A model generated the notes under the pieces. That model was not told the origin of the DNA, searched no databases, and saw only the letters and a program-made list of their open reading frames with translations. 64,000 bases of DNA from Methanoregula sp. (GTDB taxonomy: Archaea; Halobacteriota; Methanomicrobia; Methanomicrobiales; Methanospirillaceae): NCBI GenBank assembly GCA_041645435.1, contig JBAZQB010000006.1:62001-126000 (forward strand). Direction: 5' to 3'. The position numbers and the translations under genes are program-made. Below are positions 18,618 to 26,084 of this stretch, in pieces; within the stretch, counting starts at the first letter, position 1, and every line of letters begins with the position of its first letter.

Positions 18618-19668
18618 ACACGAGTTCCTCTTTCAGCTGCTCTACCGGAAAATCCGCTGTCTTGCACCGGGAGATGATCCGGATATTCGTGATCTCATTA
18701 TATTTCGCCCAGAAATACCCGATAACCGAGGCCACACTTAAGGGATCTCCTAAAAATGCGCTCACGCCCTGTTGTACCAGGAACTTCTCCAGTTGTTTTT
18801 CGATAACGGAGATCTTCTGGGTTCTCAGGGCAGACGGTGGCACATTTGCCAGGAACCGGTATGGTGTATTTTTAAGTTCTTCTACCAGGTCTTCAATCGA
18901 ATGCAGGGAAAGGAAATGATCGAGCTGGCGGGAATCAAATTCCTTCCCGCCACTGATGAGGAATTTTTTTGCCTCATCGGGTTCAATGTGATCACGGATC
19001 ATCCGAAGGATTGTCCTCAGGTTCACGACATCGATCTCTAACGAGATGATATTCCGGATCAGTCCATTGTTGTAGGACGGGTTTTTGACCTGCTCGAGCG
19101 CATTTTCATAATAGTATTCATCCAGTGCACACTCGAGCAGGGCAAGATCTCCGGACTTTGCAAACTCCGGGAATTCCCCGGTCAGGGGTTTTGCATACAC
19201 GATCTGCCATGTGGCAAGCATATCGATAACCGCCCTGATATCCGGCTGCCGGACGAGTTCGATTACGGTTGCTTCATCCAGTTCCCCTGCAGGTACGAGA
19301 CACTCCAGGATCTCTTCATTTGTGATATGGATATTTTTCCCGCGGAGGATCGTTTTGATGTTCTGGACATCCCAGCGGTGCAGGAAGATAGTGATGTACC
19401 GTTCTGCCTCTTCCTCCTGGACAAACTTAAGGATCTTCCGGAAGGTCCGGGTAAAATTTTTCCGCAGGGCATATTCGATGCAGAGCACGCCGGAATACTG
19501 GACTTTTGCTTCGATGATGTCCGGCTTGTAGGAAGTCTTTTCGAGATCGGCAATGAGGGACTCGAGATCCGGCTGCAATACCAGGTTATCAAGCGCACGC
19601 CGGTCCAGCAGGCGGCTTTTCATCCCCCGCATCCGTGCGTTGATGTACCCCCAGTCCATCTCAGTCAC
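18610..19668 (-). CDS. atpC: A-type ATP synthase subunit C
   Basis: 352 residues, the C/d subunit that caps the membrane rotor and links it to the central stalk. It is all-helical. It starts WGYINARMRGMKSRLLDR, with FLHRWDVQNIKTILRGK in the middle and LKEELVYV at the end. The order between E and F is canonical. It overlaps both neighbours by 8 bp, which points to tight translational coupling. Confidence 0.94.
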   Translation of the reverse strand: MTEMDWGYINARMRGMKSRLLDRRALDNLVLQPDLESLIADLEKTSYKPDIIEAKVQYSGVLCIEYALRKNFTRTFRKILKFVQEEEAERYITIFLHRWDVQNIKTILRGKNIHITNEEILECLVPAGELDEATVIELVRQPDIRAVIDMLATWQIVYAKPLTGEFPEFAKSGDLALLECALDEYYYENALEQVKNPSYNNGLIRNIISLEIDVVNLRTILRMIRDHIEPDEAKKFLISGGKEFDSRQLDHFLSLHSIEDLVEELKNTPYRFLANVPPSALRTQKISVIEKQLEKFLVQQGVSAFLGDPLSVASVIGYFWAKYNEITNIRIISRCKTADFPVEQLKEELVYV

Positions 19669-20254
19669 CAGACAGGATTGAATAGATCTCCAGTTTTTTT
19701 CGTTCTTGTGCCCGTTCCAGCCGGGATTCCACGGTATTTGAAATGATGATCGATCCGTCGGGCAGACTCGCTACGAGTCCACCGGCAGATGCAAGGTCCG
19801 GGATAATTTCGGCGTTGAGGTTTAACAAAGCAAGGGTTTTTTTGCAGAGATCTTCATCCCGTTTGTCCACGTGAACATGGAACGTCCCCGCCCCCAGAGC
19901 CTCTGCTGCATCCACGGTGAGTTTTTTAAAAATATCCGGGTATTCCGGATCGTTTCTCAGGTGGGAAAGCCGAAGCTTGGCCTCATTAAATGCCGATAAG
20001 AAGAGTTGTCCCCTGATCTGGATCAGTCGTGCCTTGTTCTCTGCACCGGCAATGTACATGAGTTTGTTTTTCTCAACAGCAGCTGCCTTTTCTGCATCAG
20101 AAACTTGTGATTGTCGTATCAGTTCTGCCTGTTCGCGTGCTTTTCTTCTGATACTCTCTATCGTAACGCGTGCATTTTCCTCAAGTTCGCGCTCCCGTTC
20201 CTGTGCACTTTCGTCAACCGATTTCAACAGGTTTTCATAGGCCAAACGAATCAC
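19661..20254 (-). CDS. atpE: A-type ATP synthase subunit E
   Basis: 197 residues, the peripheral-stalk subunit E. The N-terminal half is a long charged coiled coil (QERERELEENARVTIESIRRK). The C-terminal half is the globular head-binding domain (DLASAGGLVASLPDGSIIISNTVESRLE). The first codon is GTG, and a TTG three codons on, just after GGTGATTCG, is an alternative start. No ATG occurs near the N-terminus. E normally pairs with subunit H (or G), which is not encoded next to it here. Confidence 0.93.
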   Translation of the reverse strand: MIRLAYENLLKSVDESAQERERELEENARVTIESIRRKAREQAELIRQSQVSDAEKAAAVEKNKLMYIAGAENKARLIQIRGQLFLSAFNEAKLRLSHLRNDPEYPDIFKKLTVDAAEALGAGTFHVHVDKRDEDLCKKTLALLNLNAEIIPDLASAGGLVASLPDGSIIISNTVESRLERAQERKKLEIYSILSGD

Positions 20255-20387
20255 CAGCCGTTCTTATCTCATCTGAAAACCGGAATACCTGCCCGGAAAA
20301 TTTCCGGTTCTTCCCGGACTGGGGAAGAAAAATATCGTTCGGGCAGAAGAACACGATCCGTGTCGCGTTATTCCGGAATTTCCGCGA

Positions 20388-20606
20388 TCACTTGACCATC
20401 AGGATGATCATGGAAGCGACGACAAAACCTAAGATCACCAGTGTTTCGGGAATCGCTTCTAAAATAATGATCGACCCGGCGGTTTCCGGGCGTTCAGCAA
20501 TTGCACCGGCTCCGGCTGCACCAATTCGTGATTGCGCCCAACCTGTTGCAATCGCACCGAAAGCAAATGCAATTGCGGCTCCAATGGGGACTTCCCAACC
20601 GACCAT
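20388..20606 (-). CDS. atpK: A-type ATP synthase proteolipid subunit K (c)
   Basis: 72 residues with two membrane helices (about 7-27 and 46-70): a minimal single-hairpin c subunit of the rotor ring. The ion-binding carboxylate is probably Glu54 in AIPETLVILG. Gln25 in the first helix and Thr55 beside the Glu resemble features linked to sodium use, but ion preference cannot be fixed from this alone. A strong GGGAGGT Shine-Dalgarno precedes the ATG. It is the first gene of the operon, 133 bp ahead of atpE. Confidence 0.93.
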   Translation of the reverse strand: MVGWEVPIGAAIAFAFGAIATGWAQSRIGAAGAGAIAERPETAGSIIILEAIPETLVILGFVVASMIILMVK

Positions 20607-20614
20607 TCTTTGAT

Positions 20615-20657
20615 ACCTCCCAATGATACAACCTAACAGGTTAACCTATATTAATGT
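20615..20657 (-). promoter_or_regulatory. Promoter and Shine-Dalgarno of the ATP synthase operon
   Basis: On the minus strand the TATA-like TTAATATA (20647-20654) lies about 26 bp ahead of a predicted transcription start near 20624, and GGGAGGT (20615-20621) is 8 bases ahead of the atpK ATG. Between them GGTTAACCT-GTT-AGGTT forms an inverted motif that could bind a regulator. Absence of any co-oriented gene immediately upstream supports this as the operon start. Confidence 0.5.
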
Positions 20658-20718
20658 ATGGGAGTTATGGGTTGGAAATATTCGCAGGTGTCGTCGGTAT
20701 ATAGCTTCCACCATGGTC

Positions 20719-21039
20719 CTACTCAAGGATTTCGTCCAGGCGGGTGAGGGCATCTTTGGTCATACACTTCTGGCAAAGTCCCTCTTTTGCTATAGCGATC
20801 AGGGAGAGTATTTCCTTATGTGACAGCGTAGAAAAGCAGTAATTTTTCCAGCGATGCCGGTCAACACTGATCCAGATCTCTCCTAATACATCGCGGAGAA
20901 CTGCACAATCCTCCGCAGAAAAAACCTGCCATTCCTGACCGAAGCTGCGACGGATCTTTTCATACGCATCTTCAACGGCTTTTTCCTTCTCGATCTGGAA
21001 CCGCCGCCTGCCCAGGTCTTCTTCAGTGCTGCGGGACAT
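20719..21039 (-). CDS. Small protein, paralog of the gene at 21219
   Basis: 106 residues, helical and charged, of no family I can name. It aligns end to end with the divergent 109-residue product at 21219-21548. Both have an LGRRR/IGRRM start, an EWQVFSAED/EWKSFSEDE block, a W-x-S/T-V/I-D segment, a Ser-x-x-x-x-E/D-I/V middle and a final LDEIL/IKKIL. It keeps two Cys in LCQKCMTKD that the paralog lacks. It lies on the same strand as the ATP synthase operon, upstream of atpK. A role linked to the synthase is possible but has no direct support. Confidence 0.75.
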   Translation of the reverse strand: MSRSTEEDLGRRRFQIEKEKAVEDAYEKIRRSFGQEWQVFSAEDCAVLRDVLGEIWISVDRHRWKNYCFSTLSHKEILSLIAIAKEGLCQKCMTKDALTRLDEILE

Positions 21040-21218
21040 GGAATGGTACTGGTGGGAATTATGCCCATGCCGGAATATATTGTTTTCCCCGAGCCACAGT
21101 CAGATCCATTCTCCTCCCTGATTGTGATCGTTTGCATGGAACTGCCATTCTATCACAAAGTATATGGGGGGAGAATGGGATTCATTCAACATTCACACAT
21201 GCGTGGGAGGAGAAACGA

Positions 21219-21548
21219 ATGCCAAATGTAACGCAGGCTGAGATTGGACGGCGAATGTACCATGTTCACCGTGGGAAACTTGTGGAACATGCGATTAAAA
21301 TGATCCAGCAGGGTCTGGGAACGGAGTGGAAATCATTTTCTGAAGATGAGATTCACCTCCTCGGGCACCTTCTGCAGTGTACATGGAACACTATCGACCA
21401 GAAGATCTGGGATAAAATATCTTTTGCCAGCGTCAAAAAGAGCGATGTCCAGATGATTCTTTCCCATGGCGATGGGGTTGGCCCGGGAAAGAACCCCTCT
21501 CAGGAAGCGGTTGCAGAGATCAAAAAGATCCTGCTTGCAATATCCTGA
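21219..21548 (+). CDS. Small protein, paralog of the gene at 20719
   Basis: 109 residues starting MPNVTQAEIGRRMYHVHRG, with a GGAGGAG Shine-Dalgarno 6 bases ahead of the ATG at 21219. This choice rejects a longer frame from 21132. It is homologous to the divergent gene across a 180-bp shared upstream region, so the pair arose by inverted duplication. It is predicted helical and soluble. The family is not recognised. Immediately downstream is a nest of dispersed repeats. Confidence 0.78.
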   Translation: MPNVTQAEIGRRMYHVHRGKLVEHAIKMIQQGLGTEWKSFSEDEIHLLGHLLQCTWNTIDQKIWDKISFASVKKSDVQMILSHGDGVGPGKNPSQEAVAEIKKILLAIS

Positions 21549-21670
21549 TTCCCTTTTTTTTAAAATCCCAAAAAGAATACAGGATTGGGATTAGAATTTT
21601 TTGCTTTGTAGAAACGGGCATGAACCATTAAGTTCACTCCCAAATCATGAAAATCGTTTATATGATTCTC

Positions 21671-21705
21671 CCCCGCCTCAGGGCCTCTCCGAGGCACGGC
21701 GGGGC
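21671..21705 (+). repeat. Hairpin repeat D, copy 1
   Basis: A 35-bp hairpin: CCCCGC pairs with GCGGGG, with an inner GCCTC-TCC-GAGGC stem. It is identical to 51859-51893 except at two loop positions. It lies within the composite element B copy 1. Confidence 0.7.
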
Positions 21706-21734
21706 AATGAGGTTTCAACAGATTATTCATCAAA

Positions 21735-21775
21735 ACCGCCGCGGGGGCGTCCCTTCGGGGGCGGCGGGGTTCATC
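21735..21775 (+). repeat. Partial element C fragment
   Basis: About 40 bp reading ACCGCCGCGGGGGCGTCCC-TTC-GGGGGCGGCGG. It matches the GC-rich core of element C at 35735 and 40225. The rest of element C is absent. Confidence 0.6.
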
Positions 21776-22042
21776 GCAGTTGAAGAAAGGATACATCTCC
21801 ATTTTTTCCAAATAATCTGATTTTCATAGGAAATCATTTAAAAAACTCTGACGCTCCCGGGGGCTTTTTCCCCCGCCACTGGGGCACCCCCCCATTGCGA
21901 TGACAATGTATTACCTGTAACCTTACTCTGGCAATCGCACTGCGCCCTTCCCCCAACGGGGAACTGGTGGCGCAAGAGGGGGGCAATATATTACGTGAAA
22001 AAAAGTTTTCTACAATGCAGCATTTTTTTATAAAACCGTGAA

Positions 22043-23206
22043 TTACTCCGTTGCCACAGCGATACACTCTTCAATCGTCCCGATTCTCGCCAAGGCCCCG
22101 CACATGTCCGGCACGTATGCAAGTGCCTTACCGCTGTTCACCATGATCGAGGAGTACTGCTCCATAACGGGCGAAACAACCATGCAGGTATCGGCAAAGA
22201 CCCGCGCGCCACTCTTCTCGATGGAGTCCACGGTTCGCAGGTTCTTGTCAATCACACCCTGTGCAGCAAAAACATACAGGGGTTTTGAAACGAGTTTTCC
22301 CGAAAGCAGCCCGGCAATGGTAGCCAGTTCCGCAGGAGAGCAGTGCGGGCAGCCTACCGCAACTGCTTCAACCGGCATGTCCTTAAACAGCTGCAGGATC
22401 CCATCAGACTCCACGGGTATCGTCTCGAGCCCGCTGAGGTCGTAAGGGATCTTCACTGCTTCCGGTGTCACACCTTCCACGTGATACAGGGCAACAGCCC
22501 CGGTTGCCGCCATTGCCGCACCAAGCCCTTTAAGCTGGTCGCTGTCCGGGTTTATACCGGAGAAGAACGGGATACGGTTTCCCACCAGCCTGCCGGTATG
22601 GTACCCGAGCGCCCCGAAGTGGGCAATACTCCAGTCGCGGGTATCTGCCTGTACCCTGATGACGACCTGCGGTTTCCGGTTCTCTGCAAGGTGCAGACCA
22701 TAGCAGGGCGTCTTGCCGATGAGGGCCGCGGCAAGGGCTCCGGGGCCGCCTTCACGGTTCGTCCGTGCCCCGATCACTGAGTTCGCGTAGCTGACCGCTG
22801 ACGATTCCGACCATGCGAGATGGTCACCATAGGAAGTTTCCCGCAGGTAGTAAGGAGTGCAGGTGCATTCAAGGCCGATGCCGAGCCGTTCGTAGGCCGC
22901 AACCACGGCCTGCTGCTTCCGGGCAAAATCCTCTTTTACGCCCATCTCCTGCCAGCGTCCCCGGGGCATGCCGATGGGGTTCAGCACAGCAGGAACGACT
23001 GCCCGTGCATCGAGGCTGGAGAGCCACTGGAGGCCGTATTCCCCGATCGTCTTGTAGGAGGCTCCGCTTACCTGTGCACTCCGGATCGGCACGAGCCGCC
23101 CGGCACCAAACACCTTGCCCAGGGCAACGAGGAGCTCGAGCATCTTCGCCTTTGTCTCACCCTGTTCACCGGCAAGAATCCGTTCATCCTCAGGATCGAG
23201 ATACAT
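22043..23206 (-). CDS. Aconitase-X: phosphomevalonate dehydratase large subunit
   Basis: 387 residues of the aconitase-X (DUF521) family. In archaea the enzyme dehydrates mevalonate 5-phosphate to trans-anhydromevalonate 5-phosphate, with an iron-sulfur cluster in the active site. Cysteines in LECTCTPYYL, AVGCPHCSPAE and FADTCMVVSPV are candidate ligands. NSVIGARTNREGGPGALAAAL is a family block. The ATG at 23206 has GGTGA five bases ahead; a GTG at 23215 is the alternative and overlaps the ubiD-like stop. It is the third gene of the UbiX-UbiD-AcnX operon. The small (DUF126) subunit that completes the enzyme is not adjacent. Confidence 0.88.
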   Translation of the reverse strand: MYLDPEDERILAGEQGETKAKMLELLVALGKVFGAGRLVPIRSAQVSGASYKTIGEYGLQWLSSLDARAVVPAVLNPIGMPRGRWQEMGVKEDFARKQQAVVAAYERLGIGLECTCTPYYLRETSYGDHLAWSESSAVSYANSVIGARTNREGGPGALAAALIGKTPCYGLHLAENRKPQVVIRVQADTRDWSIAHFGALGYHTGRLVGNRIPFFSGINPDSDQLKGLGAAMAATGAVALYHVEGVTPEAVKIPYDLSGLETIPVESDGILQLFKDMPVEAVAVGCPHCSPAELATIAGLLSGKLVSKPLYVFAAQGVIDKNLRTVDSIEKSGARVFADTCMVVSPVMEQYSSIMVNSGKALAYVPDMCGALARIGTIEECIAVATE

Positions 23207-23211
23207 CGCGG

Positions 23212-24447
23212 TCACCAGGTGGCACGCGAGAAGTCCGCCTCGCGCCCGAGCACCATCGTTGCATCGACACCGATTTTCACATTCGTGCCGTCCTCAAGCT
23301 GGCAGGGATCGAGCGACGAGCCCCGGACACCGGTGATGACCATGATATCCCGGTCACCGCTCACCCGGGTGGCAACCGCGTACTCCACGTCATGGGGATC
23401 GTTGGGATCAATATCCTCATCCACCACCACCACATGCTTGAGCGAGGTATGGGCGGCAAACGCAGCCATGATCGCGTTCTTCGCATCGCCCTGCGTGCTC
23501 TTCTTTATCTGGATCACCGCATGGAGGTATCCGCACCCGCCCTTGGTCAGCACCACGTTGCGCACTTCGGTGACCCCGGCCACTGCCTTGTAGATCTTCG
23601 GCTCATACGGTGCGCCCATCAGCATCTTGTGCTCATCGCCACCGGGCAGGATGCCGTGGTAGATACAGTCCGGTTTCAGGTACATGCCGGTGAATTCGAT
23701 GATATGCTGCATGCGGATCGGATCATAGGTCCCGGTGATATCCACAAACGGCCCTTCCTCGGTGAGATCCCCCGTGATAAACCCTTCCAGCACGATCTCG
23801 GCATCCGGGACCAGCACGCCGTTGCTGCACCGGTGCACTTTCATCTCCCCGCCCATCAGTTCTGCGGCAAACGGGAGTTCCATACCCGTCGGTACCCGGG
23901 TGCAGCTTGCAAACGTGACGGCCGGGTGAGTCCCGATCGTAACGGCAACGGGGAGTTTCTCCCCCTTTGCCAGCGCTTTTTTGAGCATCACGTGCGTGTG
24001 CCGGCCTTCTACGAGCCGGGCCGCCACCCGGTGGGAATCGAGCACCTGCATCCGGTGGATCGATGCGTTCTCCACTCTGTCCCAGCGGGAGAAGACGATC
24101 GCAGACGTGAGGTATTTTCCCGCATCTTTCGGGAAGTGATGCATAACAGGGATCCGGGTGAGATCCGGCTTTTCCATCTTCAGCGGCGGGGCTTCGACCA
24201 CCTTACCATCGAATTTTGCATCGGCAAGCGTTGGGACAATCTTCTTCTCGTCAATCCCAAGGGCAAGGGAGAGCGAGGTCCGGCTGGCGGTGAGGTTCAT
24301 CACCGCACGCTTGCCTTCGATATTGTAAAAGAAGAGGAGCTTGTCAGTAGTGCTCGCCATCTTAGCCGCCTGCATATCTGCAGACACGGGCTCTTTTACC
24401 TCGATAACAAGCCCCTGTTTACGCATCTTTTCAATAAATTCACGCAT
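23212..24447 (-). CDS. UbiD-family trans-anhydromevalonate 5-phosphate decarboxylase
   Basis: 411 residues of the UbiD decarboxylase family, which needs prenylated FMN. Next to aconitase-X in an archaeon it is most likely the enzyme that turns trans-anhydromevalonate 5-phosphate into isopentenyl phosphate. MREFIEKMRKQGLVIEV, GMELPFAAELMGGEMKVHRC and EEGPFVDITGTYDP are family segments. The ATG at 24447 is preceded by GGAG at normal spacing; the longer frame from 24471 has no such site. It overlaps the ubiX-like gene by 8 bp upstream. An alternative role as a generic UbiD decarboxylase is less likely given the neighbours. Confidence 0.88.
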   Translation of the reverse strand: MREFIEKMRKQGLVIEVKEPVSADMQAAKMASTTDKLLFFYNIEGKRAVMNLTASRTSLSLALGIDEKKIVPTLADAKFDGKVVEAPPLKMEKPDLTRIPVMHHFPKDAGKYLTSAIVFSRWDRVENASIHRMQVLDSHRVAARLVEGRHTHVMLKKALAKGEKLPVAVTIGTHPAVTFASCTRVPTGMELPFAAELMGGEMKVHRCSNGVLVPDAEIVLEGFITGDLTEEGPFVDITGTYDPIRMQHIIEFTGMYLKPDCIYHGILPGGDEHKMLMGAPYEPKIYKAVAGVTEVRNVVLTKGGCGYLHAVIQIKKSTQGDAKNAIMAAFAAHTSLKHVVVVDEDIDPNDPHDVEYAVATRVSGDRDIMVITGVRGSSLDPCQLEDGTNVKIGVDATMVLGREADFSRATW

Positions 24448-24994
24448 CGTAACCACTCCAGCGTTGTGCAAGCGAATGTTCTACCTCAAGGTGGTCGAGC
24501 ACGCGGGCAACGACCATATCCACCAGATCATCGATGGTCTTCGGGTGATGGTAGAAGGCAGGGCAGGCAGGCATGATCAGGGCCCCGGCATCTTCGGCAG
24601 CGAGCATATTTTTCAGGTGGATTTTTGAGAGCGGGGTTTCCCGGGGGACAAGAATGCATTTCCGGCCCTCTTTCAGACAGACATCCGCTGTCCGGGTGAT
24701 CAGGTTGTCGGCGTACCCGGTTGCAATCGCCGACAGGGTCTTGGCACTGCACGGGATCACGACCATCCCGTCGATCCTGTGGGAACCGCTTGCGATCGAT
24801 GCCCCCATCTTATCGATGTGATGGACCGTTGCATTGAACCCTTCAAACGAGACACCCTCGTGGGTGGCAATCTGCTGCGCAATATCTGATACAATAAGAT
24901 GGACGTTGGCATCCCGGCACAGCACCTCAAGCAGGCGGCGGGCATAGCAGGTCCCGCTTGCCCCCGTCACTCCGACAACATACTCTTTTTTCAT
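24440..24994 (-). CDS. ubiX: UbiX-family flavin prenyltransferase
   Basis: 184 residues starting KKEYVVGVTGASGTCYARRL, the FMN-binding start of UbiX. VIPCSAKTLSAIATGYADNLI, PRETPLSKIHLKNML and PACPAFYHHPKTIDDLVD complete the family pattern. UbiX makes prenylated FMN from FMN and dimethylallyl phosphate, the cofactor needed by the UbiD-like enzyme encoded next. Overlap by 8 bp with that gene supports co-production. The ATG at 24994 fits the family start; an upstream in-frame start at 25021 would add nine residues without an SD. Confidence 0.92.
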   Translation of the reverse strand: MKKEYVVGVTGASGTCYARRLLEVLCRDANVHLIVSDIAQQIATHEGVSFEGFNATVHHIDKMGASIASGSHRIDGMVVIPCSAKTLSAIATGYADNLITRTADVCLKEGRKCILVPRETPLSKIHLKNMLAAEDAGALIMPACPAFYHHPKTIDDLVDMVVARVLDHLEVEHSLAQRWSGYDA

Positions 24995-25077
24995 AAACCC
25001 TGCCCTTTCCTGTGATAGCAATGTCGGATTGAAGACAAAAAGAGTTTATGCCGGGATCTCTCCCCCCGGGCAGGAGG

Positions 25078-25524
25078 TTACTTGGTTTTGGGCGGAGCAA
25101 AGAAGCGGTACCTGACCTGAGCATCCTCAACCCTGCGGGCATGGGACGGGTTTAAGTCACGGCGCGCTTCAATCACGAGCGTGTTGAGGATATTGTGGAG
25201 CCGTATCGTATCATACTCCTTCTCCTTGTGCTCGTTTAAGAAATCCAGCAGGTCGTTGGTACTTTTCAGCACCCCGGTACTTCCGACAAGGTTGAGACGG
25301 TTGAGGGTGAGCGCAAGGTTCTTTTTTGCAATGTCCATCTTGTAGGGATCGCCACCGGCAAGGTTCAGTTCCGTGATCGCATTGAGCAGATCGGTATAGA
25401 CCCTGAGTTTGTGGGAATTCTCGTGCATCCTGCGTTCAGCGGCCTTCAGGTTATAGAAGATGATGGCAAGGATCAGGACAATTGCCACGATCCCGCTGAC
25501 AATAACAATCCAGTCTTCGTTCAT
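25078..25524 (-). CDS. Membrane-anchored protein of unknown function
   Basis: 148 residues: one N-terminal membrane helix (about 7-25, IVIVSGIVAIVLILAIIFY) followed by a charged helical cytoplasmic domain (AAERRMHENSHKLRVYTDLLNAI through ARRDLNPSHARRVEDAQVRYR). No family recognised. It lies about 80 bp upstream of the UbiX-UbiD-AcnX operon on the same strand and 10 bp downstream of a lipoprotein gene, so these may form one longer transcript. Confidence 0.75.
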   Translation of the reverse strand: MNEDWIVIVSGIVAIVLILAIIFYNLKAAERRMHENSHKLRVYTDLLNAITELNLAGGDPYKMDIAKKNLALTLNRLNLVGSTGVLKSTNDLLDFLNEHKEKEYDTIRLHNILNTLVIEARRDLNPSHARRVEDAQVRYRFFAPPKTK

Positions 25525-25534
25525 ACCAGTTCAC

Positions 25535-26005
25535 CTAGGGATTGCGTTTGGCCGCAGTAACATCCACTTTGACCCGGTTTCCCTTCATCTCAAGCTTGTA
25601 TGGCCCGGTGGTATACATGGGGATCTGGTTTTTAAGGTCAAACCCGTTCTCCCTGCCGTACCCATACGTATCAACCTGGCCGGTATCGATGTTGGTCACC
25701 TTCATCTCGAACCAGCAGTAGATGGTATTGTCGTTGAGCGGGAGGACATCAAACTCAATGCCCCATGCCGGGTTATCCACACGGAACTGCTCGACAAATA
25801 CATCCTTCTCACTCTGGAACGAGTAGGACTTCTGGAGATAATGATCTCCCATCGTAAACGAGGGGCGGGCCTGCGTCGGGGTAACAACAGCAGTCGCGGC
25901 AGTTGGCGTGGGGACTGTAGCGGATACTGCCGGGCTCTGGGTGCACCCTGCTACCATCACCCCGGCTATGATCAGTGCAAGGATAACTAAAACACTGTGC
26001 TTCAT
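25535..26005 (-). CDS. Secreted lipoprotein of unknown function
   Basis: 156 residues with a lipoprotein signal peptide ending at Cys21 (VMVAGC), a Thr/Pro/Ala linker at about 25-50, and a beta-rich domain of about 100 residues (TIYCWFEMKVTNIDTGQVDTY). This architecture is very common among Methanomicrobiales cell-surface proteins. Two adjacent ATG codons at 26008 and 26005 are equally possible starts, and the longer frame from 26032 adds an unlikely N-terminus. No enzyme motif is visible. Confidence 0.78.
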   Translation of the reverse strand: MKHSVLVILALIIAGVMVAGCTQSPAVSATVPTPTAATAVVTPTQARPSFTMGDHYLQKSYSFQSEKDVFVEQFRVDNPAWGIEFDVLPLNDNTIYCWFEMKVTNIDTGQVDTYGYGRENGFDLKNQIPMYTTGPYKLEMKGNRVKVDVTAAKRNP

Positions 26006-26084
26006 CATGGGGAATGTTAGGCACGGGAGCATATTATTGTTTATTTATGCAGAGCCGGTCGCAAACCGGCCCGGTTTCCGCCTT

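Larger units (their letters stand above)
21602..22019. mobile_element. MITE-like element B, copy 1, carrying D and C fragments
   Basis: A TGCTTTGTAGAA terminal repeat at 21602 and a TTCTACAATGCA terminal repeat ending at 22019 enclose 418 bp. The right 180 bp (from about 21838) are element B sequence (AACTCTGACGCTCCCGGGGGC, CCATTGCGATGACAATG, CCCCCAACGGGG). The left part holds a 35-bp D hairpin and a 40-bp piece of element C, not present in the 196-bp copies. Flanking octamers match only in part (AGAATTTT / GCATTTTT). No frame of coding quality is present. It fills the whole 490-bp gap between the paralog gene and the aconitase-X gene. Confidence 0.65.

Noticed and set aside
21560..21811. Short frames inside elements B and C (for example at 21560, 35560, 43120, 61599)
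   Set aside because: They exist only because GC-rich hairpins lack stops. They differ in length and frame between copies.
22813..24576. A 587-codon plus-strand frame
   Set aside because: Antisense to the UbiD-like and aconitase-X genes, whose products match known families. High GC keeps the shadow frame open.
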